A stretch of DNA of 48,669 nt. Origin: Piscirickettsiaceae bacterium. Its GTDB lineage: Bacteria > Pseudomonadota > Gammaproteobacteria > Nitrosococcales > Methylophagaceae. The position numbers and the translations under genes are program-made. A model generated the notes under the pieces. It was not told the DNA's origin and made no database searches. It saw only the letters and a program-made list of their open reading frames with translations. The stretch is from assembly GCA_024685975.1 (NCBI GenBank), contig JAIBDZ010000010.1, positions 1 through 48,669 of the forward strand. Reading direction: 5' to 3'. Of this stretch, positions 43,930 through 48,669 are shown one piece after another. Position 1 is the first letter of the stretch, and the number at the start of each line of letters is the position of its first letter.

Positions 43930-44286
43930 ATGAAAAAAAATACCGGATTAATGAGGCTGTTTTATGCTTGCCAATATTCATGGCAAGGCCTCACCTCGGC
44001 ATTAAGGAACGAAACCGCGTTTAAACAGGAATTCACCGCGTCCATTATCCTCATTGCCATCACATTCTTTTTAGATATTACCTTAACCGAACAAGCCGCC
44101 ATGATAGCCAGTTTAATTTTGGTCATGCTGATTGAAATCCTCAACTCTGCTATCGAATGCGTCGTTGATCGTGTCGGCACAGAACGCCACCCCTTGTCAG
44201 GCAGGGCTAAAGATTACGGCTCACTCGCAGTGCTCATGACATTAATCATTGTCGTATTAACTTGGTCAAGCATTTTGCTTAGTTAG
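43930..44286 (+). CDS. dgkA: Diacylglycerol kinase
   Basis: This 118-residue trimeric membrane enzyme phosphorylates diacylglycerol released by membrane-derived glucan synthesis. Three hydrophobic helices are visible. The active-site motif [14 protein letters not shown] and the N-terminal [24 protein letters not shown] match the family. It is convergent with lgt, and their ends overlap by 8 bases. No clear ribosome site or terminator is seen. Confidence 0.95.
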   Translation: MKKNTGLMRLFYACQYSWQGLTSALRNETAFKQEFTASIILIAITFFLDITLTEQAAMIASLILVMLIEILNSAIECVVDRVGTERHPLSGRAKDYGSLAVLMTLIIVVLTWSSILLS

Positions 44287-45052
44287 CTCGTCGGTACGCA
44301 CGTGCAATGAAAAACAACCCCATGAGAATCATTGGCAAGGATAAAATTTGTCCCATCGTAAGCCACTCAAAGAAAAGATACCCGTATTGCTGATCCGGCA
44401 CACGAACCAGCTCAACTAATGACCGGAACACGCCATAACCTAAAAGAAATAACCCCGACACAGCTCCAACCGGTTTAGGTTTAGCAGAAAACCACCACAA
44501 AATAAGGAAAAGCAAAGCCCCTTCTAAAGCGGCTTCATATAATTGAGAGGGATGCCTTGCAAGAGGGCCACCAGTCGGAAAGACCATTGCCCACGGCACA
44601 TCACTGACTTTGCCCCATAATTCACCATTAATAAAGTTACCAATTCGTCCAAAAAACAAACCAATTGGAACCATTGGCGCAATAAAGTCACTAATATGAA
44701 AATATGACTTACCCGTTTTACGTGCAAAAAAGCCAAAAGCGAGTAACACACCGATTAGACCACCATGGAAGGACATACCGCCCTGCCACACTTTAAATAG
44801 ATTAAGTGGATTCTCAACGAGGCTAGGAAAATCATAAAATAATGCATACCCAACACGACCACCCACAATCACACCAATCGCGCCATAAAACAACAGATCT
44901 TCCACCTGCTCTGCCGTCCAGTCATAACGCGCGGCTCTGACGCGACCTAACCACCATGCACCAACAAAACCAAATAAGTACATCAAACCGTACCAATGAA
45001 TTTGTAAAGGGCCTAATGACACAGCAACAGGGTCAATTGTTGGATAAATCAT
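44279..45052 (-). CDS. lgt: Prolipoprotein diacylglyceryl transferase
   Basis: This 257-residue inner-membrane enzyme transfers diacylglycerol to the lipobox cysteine of prolipoproteins. About seven helices are visible. The Lgt signature [13 protein letters not shown] is intact, preceded by [28 protein letters not shown] contains another conserved patch. It would process lipoproteins such as the one encoded at 24.8 kb. Confidence 0.97.
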   Translation of the reverse strand: MIYPTIDPVAVSLGPLQIHWYGLMYLFGFVGAWWLGRVRAARYDWTAEQVEDLLFYGAIGVIVGGRVGYALFYDFPSLVENPLNLFKVWQGGMSFHGGLIGVLLAFGFFARKTGKSYFHISDFIAPMVPIGLFFGRIGNFINGELWGKVSDVPWAMVFPTGGPLARHPSQLYEAALEGALLFLILWWFSAKPKPVGAVSGLFLLGYGVFRSLVELVRVPDQQYGYLFFEWLTMGQILSLPMILMGLFFIARAYRRAN

Positions 45053-45374
45053 ACAAATCTCACAAAATTGTGGAAAAAAACAGACAAATTTAATTAAAAA
45101 GCTAGCCCATCATACCAATTACCGTTAGAATAGCCACCCATTGCATTGTTTTGATTGTAATTTAACAGTTATTTCAAGCAATTTTGAGTGCAAAGATATT
45201 GCCCATACATATGGGGAAACCGCGGAAAAGCAACAATATTATAAAAGATAGCTTTCACCGTTTTGGCGCACAGCATGTACTACTTGTTGCATTAACACCT
45301 AATTATATAGGGTTGATGTTGCAACGATACTACATTTAACCGTTAAAATTTTAGTTATTCCAGGAGACGGAAAC
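45053..45374. other. Intergenic region before the first TorF-like porin
   Basis: This AT-rich gap of 322 bases separates lgt (-) from the first porin (+). It has no plausible gene. A weak sigma54-like string, TTGGCGC...TG (45263-45279), lacks the required GC at -12. No convincing sigma70 pair was found either. A single DnaA-box-like TGTGGAAAA is at about 45069-45077. CAGGAG precedes the porin start. Confidence 0.5.
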
Positions 45375-46124
45375 ATGAAATTACAAAAACTAACAGCTCT
45401 GTGCCTAGCTGCCAGTGCATTCACAGCAACATCAGCTATGGCGTGGGAAAGCGAAGACGGCCAACATTCTACAAGCGCAAGCGTAGCATTATCTACTGAC
45501 TACATGTGGCGTGGTACTTCACAAACTGATAACGAAGCTGCTGTTTCTGGTAGTTTTGATTACAGCCACTCAACTGGTTTCTATGCTGGCGCATGGGCAT
45601 CAAACATTCAATTAGATGATTCAAGCATCGAAATTGATGGTTACTTAGGTTACGCTAGCGAATTCGGCGACACAGGCATCAGCTATGATGTTGGTTTCAT
45701 GCGTTATTTCTTCCCAGGTAACGACCGTAATGGCGACTGGAATGAAATCTATGCAGCATTAAGCTACAGCTACTTCAGCTTCAAAGTATCTCATTCTGCT
45801 GATGCATTAGCATCACACGAATCTGCAACTCATTACCTATTTGGATTTAACTACGGTCTTCCAATGGGTGTTGAATTCCACGCAAACTACGCGTTCTACG
45901 ATTTTGATGATCTAGATGGTACATTCGGCGCAGCAGCAGCTGGTGTAGATGATACTTTAGAAGATTTCAACCTTGGTTTCTCTAAAGAAATCGCTGGTTT
46001 CGGTTTTGACTTAACTTACTACAACACATTAAGTGATGCAGAAGAATTAGTTGAAAACTTGAACGGCGGTTCAGACAGCATTGCTGACGATCGTTTCGTC
46101 TTCACTATTTCTAAATCTCTATAA
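45375..46124 (+). CDS. TorF-like putative porin (copy 1)
   Basis: This 249-residue protein has a cleavable signal peptide (cut probably after TSAMA, about residue 23). Repeated amphipathic beta-strands with many aromatic and acidic residues follow, ending in a Leu (VFTISKSL), as in outer-membrane barrels. The mature start (SVALSTDYMWRGTSQT) is characteristic of the TorF family of putative porins. It is followed by its own terminator. It is closely similar to the next gene, suggesting tandem duplication. The substrate is unknown. Confidence 0.87.
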   Translation: MKLQKLTALCLAASAFTATSAMAWESEDGQHSTSASVALSTDYMWRGTSQTDNEAAVSGSFDYSHSTGFYAGAWASNIQLDDSSIEIDGYLGYASEFGDTGISYDVGFMRYFFPGNDRNGDWNEIYAALSYSYFSFKVSHSADALASHESATHYLFGFNYGLPMGVEFHANYAFYDFDDLDGTFGAAAAGVDDTLEDFNLGFSKEIAGFGFDLTYYNTLSDAEELVENLNGGSDSIADDRFVFTISKSL

Positions 46125-46155
46125 TATATAGACTGATTTAGTTAGTAGTAATAAG

Positions 46156-46191
46156 AAAAAGCCACCAGCGCCTAGCGTTGGTGGCTTTTTT
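46156..46191 (+). terminator. Intrinsic terminator after porin copy 1
   Basis: GCCACCAGCG (46161-46170) pairs with CGTTGGTGGC (46176-46185) through a 5-base loop and is followed by six T residues. It separates the two porin genes into different transcripts. Confidence 0.92.
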
Positions 46192-46309
46192 GTTTCTATT
46201 AGAAAATTTAGCCGCCCTTTTACGCAACGTGAAAACAACAAACGGCCATTTATTTGACTAAAAAACCACGCTTTATAACGCACTGTTATATCGCAACCCC
46301 GCTTTTACC

Positions 46310-46326
46310 TGCACCAAAATGATCCA
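46310..46326 (+). promoter_or_regulatory. Possible NtrC enhancer site
   Basis: TGCACC-N5-GATCCA matches the left half of the NtrC consensus TGCACY-N5-GGTGCR fully and the right half at 4 of 6 positions. It lies about 65 bases upstream of the sigma54 promoter, a usual distance for an enhancer. Confidence 0.45.
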
Positions 46327-46389
46327 CCCCTCATTCAAGCATCAGTGAAAACTAGAACTAGATCACTGTTTTTCAAGATAAATCTCACA

Positions 46390-46406
46390 TTGGCACGCAT
46401 CCTGCT
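46390..46406 (+). promoter_or_regulatory. Sigma54 (RpoN) promoter for porin 2-glnK-amtB
   Basis: TTGGCACGCATCCTGCT matches the sigma54 consensus YTGGCACGRNNNTTGCW at all but two defined positions. It has the essential GG (46392-46393) and GC (46404-46405) at the right spacing. Transcription would start near 46417. Confidence 0.8.
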
Positions 46407-46477
46407 CTATGTAATACAAGTGATTTCGCTATCCGGCAAATTACCACCTTTAAATCAAACTGTCGTAGGAGACAATA

Positions 46478-47191
46478 ATGAGGATGAAAAATTTAACTGT
46501 TCTATGTTTAGCTGCAAGCGCATTAACAACAACATCAGCTTTTGCTTGGGAAAGTGCTGATGGTCAACATTCGACTAGTGCAAGTGTCGCAATGTCTTCA
46601 GACTACATGTGGCGTGGTTACAGTCAAACTGATAACGAGCCAGCTATCTCTGGTAGCTTTGATTACGGTCATTCAAGTGGTTTCTATGCTGGTACATGGG
46701 CATCAAACGTTGACTTTGGCGATGACACAAGCATGGAAATCGATATCTATGCTGGTTTCGCAAGTGAATTTGGTGATTCAGGTATTAGCTACGATGTTGG
46801 TGTTCTTCGTTATATGTACCCAGATGAAGACTATGACTGGAATGAATTTTATGTTTCTTTAGGTTATAGCTATTTCAGTGCTGGAATTGCTTATTCAAGT
46901 GATGTTTACGGTTCTGATGAAGACGGTACTTATTACTCATTAGGTTTCGATTATGACTTACCAATGAATCTTGCATTGAGTGCCGGCGTAGGTTATTACG
47001 ATTATGATGATGATGTTTTCGGTGCGGGTGTTGAAGATAACGCAACAGATTACCATATTGGCTTATCTACTGAAGTAGTCGGCTTTGGTGTTGATTTAAC
47101 TTACACCGATACTGACAGCGATGGCGAAGATCTTTATGGCGATAATATTGCCGACGGTCGTTTAGTCTTTACCGTATCTAAATCTTTATAA
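46478..47191 (+). CDS. TorF-like putative porin (copy 2)
   Basis: This 237-residue paralogue of the preceding porin has a signal peptide cut near residue 23 (TSAFA). It shares GQHSTSASVA, SDYMWRG and SQTDNE with copy 1, and both end in VFT-SKSL. The mature chain is rich in Asp, Gly and Tyr and very acidic. AGGAG precedes the ATG. A sigma54 promoter lies upstream and glnK-amtB downstream, so a role in uptake of a nitrogen source is inferred. Confidence 0.87.
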   Translation: MRMKNLTVLCLAASALTTTSAFAWESADGQHSTSASVAMSSDYMWRGYSQTDNEPAISGSFDYGHSSGFYAGTWASNVDFGDDTSMEIDIYAGFASEFGDSGISYDVGVLRYMYPDEDYDWNEFYVSLGYSYFSAGIAYSSDVYGSDEDGTYYSLGFDYDLPMNLALSAGVGYYDYDDDVFGAGVEDNATDYHIGLSTEVVGFGVDLTYTDTDSDGEDLYGDNIADGRLVFTVSKSL

Positions 47192-47195
47192 ATAG

Positions 47196-47588
<393 letters not shown>

Positions 47589-47611
47589 AGTTTAATTTAG
47601 GAGAAAAAACA

Positions 47612-48669
47612 ATGGAAAACCAAATTTTCCAACTCCAATACGCCATGGACACATTCTATTTCTTAGTATGTGGTGCCTTGGTTATGTGGATGGCAGCAGG
47701 CTTCGCAATGTTAGAAGCAGGTCTTGTTCGCGCTAAAAATACAACAGAAATTTTAACCAAAAATGTCTTACTTTTCGCCATTGCCTGTACCGCTTATTTG
47801 GTCATCGGTTATGACATTATGTATGGCGGTGGTTTCTTATTAGATGGTATCGCAGGTGGTGACACCTTAGTAGAAGACGCATTAGCTGCTTCAGCTGAAG
47901 CCGGTTTTGAAGGTGGGTCTGTTTATTCAGGTGCCTCTGACTTCTTCTTCCAAGTTGTCTTCGTAGCAACCGCGATGTCTATTGTCTCAGGTGCGGTCGC
48001 AGAAAGAATGAAGCTAAGCGCTTTTGCTTTATTCGCTATCGTAATGACTGCTTTTATCTACCCAATGGAAGGTAGCTGGACATGGGGTGGTAACTCTGTC
48101 TTCGGTATGTTCTCTCTTGGTGATGATTTTGGCTTCCTTGATTTTGCAGGCTCAGGTATCGTCCATATGGCAGGTGCTGCTGCAGCATTAGCTGGTGTTA
48201 TCTTATTAGGTGCTCGTAAAGGTAAATATGGCCCTAACGGTGAAATCAAACCAATCCCTGGTTCAAACTTACCATTAGCAACATTAGGTACTTTCATCTT
48301 ATGGATGGGTTGGTTCGGCTTCAACGGCGGTTCAGTCTTGAAACTAGGTGATATCGCTAACTCAAACGCGGTCGCAATGGTGTTCTTAAATACGAATGCA
48401 GCTGCAGCAGGTGGTGTTATCGGTGCTCTTATCATTGCCAAAATCATGTTTGGTAAAGCTGATTTAACCATGATTTTAAATGGTGCATTAGCAGGTTTAG
48501 TCGCTATTACGGCAGAGCCTTTAGCGCCAACGCCTGGCCTGGCAACAGTTGTCGGTGCTATCGGTGGTATTTTGGTTGTATTCTCAATCGTGACGTTAGA
48601 CAAGCTCAAGATTGATGATCCTGTCGGCGCTATTTCGGTTCATGGTGTCGTGGGTATCTGGGGCTTATT
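47612..48669 (+). CDS. amtB: Ammonium transporter AmtB (3' end outside window)
   Basis: At least 352 residues are encoded; the gene runs off the window. Hydrophobic helices of the Amt/Rh family are visible. The conserved pore histidines are in SGIVHMAGAAAAL and AISVHGVVGIWG. The signature GWFGFNGGS is intact. The N-terminus starts inside the first helix without a long signal peptide. GGAG lies 8 bases upstream of the ATG. It is co-transcribed with glnK. The missing C-terminal tail would be the GlnK contact region. Confidence 0.96.
   Translation, partial: MENQIFQLQYAMDTFYFLVCGALVMWMAAGFAMLEAGLVRAKNTTEILTKNVLLFAIACTAYLVIGYDIMYGGGFLLDGIAGGDTLVEDALAASAEAGFEGGSVYSGASDFFFQVVFVATAMSIVSGAVAERMKLSAFALFAIVMTAFIYPMEGSWTWGGNSVFGMFSLGDDFGFLDFAGSGIVHMAGAAAALAGVILLGARKGKYGPNGEIKPIPGSNLPLATLGTFILWMGWFGFNGGSVLKLGDIANSNAVAMVFLNTNAAAAGGVIGALIIAKIMFGKADLTMILNGALAGLVAITAEPLAPTPGLATVVGAIGGILVVFSIVTLDKLKIDDPVGAISVHGVVGIWGL

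Larger units (their letters stand above)
46192..46477. other. Control region between the two porins
   Basis: This gap of 286 bases between the first porin's terminator and the second porin has no credible gene. It holds the sigma54 promoter at 46390-46406 and an NtrC-like site at 46310-46326, described separately. The leader of about 60 bases ends in AGGAG before the second porin. Confidence 0.6.

Noticed and set aside
45263-45279. Sigma54 promoter for porin copy 1
   Set aside because: The GG at -24 is present but the essential GC at -12 reads GT, and several other positions differ.
48058-48609. 183-codon open frame on the minus strand
   Set aside because: It lies entirely antisense to amtB, whose plus-strand frame has conserved Amt motifs. 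It has low-complexity Pro/Ala composition and no start context.

Overview
This window is a chromosomal stretch of a gammaproteobacterium with moderate-to-low GC (low to mid 40s % by eye). Evidence for the class is the gene orders accB-accC-prmA-dusB-fis-purH, argC-DUF6776-bactofilin-erpA, hemC-hemD-hemX-hemY, mnmG-rsmG-parA-parB-atpIBEFHAGDC-glmU and mnmE-yidC-yidD-rnpA-rpmH/dnaA-dnaN. The combination of TorF-like porins beside glnK-amtB with this layout suggests a marine Methylophaga/Thiotrichales-like organism, but that is an inference from memory. There are no rRNA or tRNA genes, insertion sequences, prophages or CRISPR arrays.

Layout. 1-11.0 kb (+): fatty-acid carboxylase subunits (accB, accC), translation and RNA modification (prmA, dusB), the nucleoid protein Fis, purine synthesis (purH), a class I adenylate cyclase homologue whose catalytic signature looks destroyed, argC, a coiled-coil membrane protein with a bactofilin, and erpA. 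11.0-14.7 kb (-): mnmE, yidC, yidD, rnpA, rpmH. 14.7-15.0 kb: divergent promoter region. 15.0-17.5 kb (+): dnaA, dnaN. 17.5-23.1 kb (-): the haem operon hemC-D-X-Y ending in a Kef-type antiporter. 23.3-24.7 kb (+): argH. 24.8-26.3 kb (-): a repeat-rich peptidoglycan-binding lipoprotein. 26.5-30.1 kb (+): cbpA-degQ behind a sigma32-like promoter, then DUF1820 and DUF2189 genes. 30.3-31.0 kb (-): an AT-rich accessory gene (HEPN-like domain plus zinc ribbons). 31.1-43.8 kb (-): glmU, the complete ATP synthase operon, parB, parA, rsmG, mnmG. 43.9-45.1 kb: dgkA (+) and lgt (-), convergent. 45.4-48.7 kb (+): two tandem TorF-like porins, glnK and a truncated amtB; a good sigma54 promoter precedes the second porin.

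Functional picture. Most of the window is conserved core biology. The less ordinary parts are: (1) a full-length CyaA homologue that keeps the family fold landmarks but lacks the GS...SDxD catalytic signature, and whose 5' coding end carries a 31-bp near-perfect palindrome; (2) a lipoprotein built from four Cys-to-Trp modules, each with three PAxY repeats; (3) a HEPN-like/zinc-ribbon orphan directly downstream of glmU; (4) a predicted nitrogen-regulated porin-glnK-amtB unit with a duplicated porin; (5) an origin-type gene set split into two clusters about 25 kb apart, with dnaN not followed by recF-gyrB and no recognisable oriC.

Limits: all homology is from family memory and visible motifs. 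No search, alignment program or folding calculation was run, and promoter calls are by eye.
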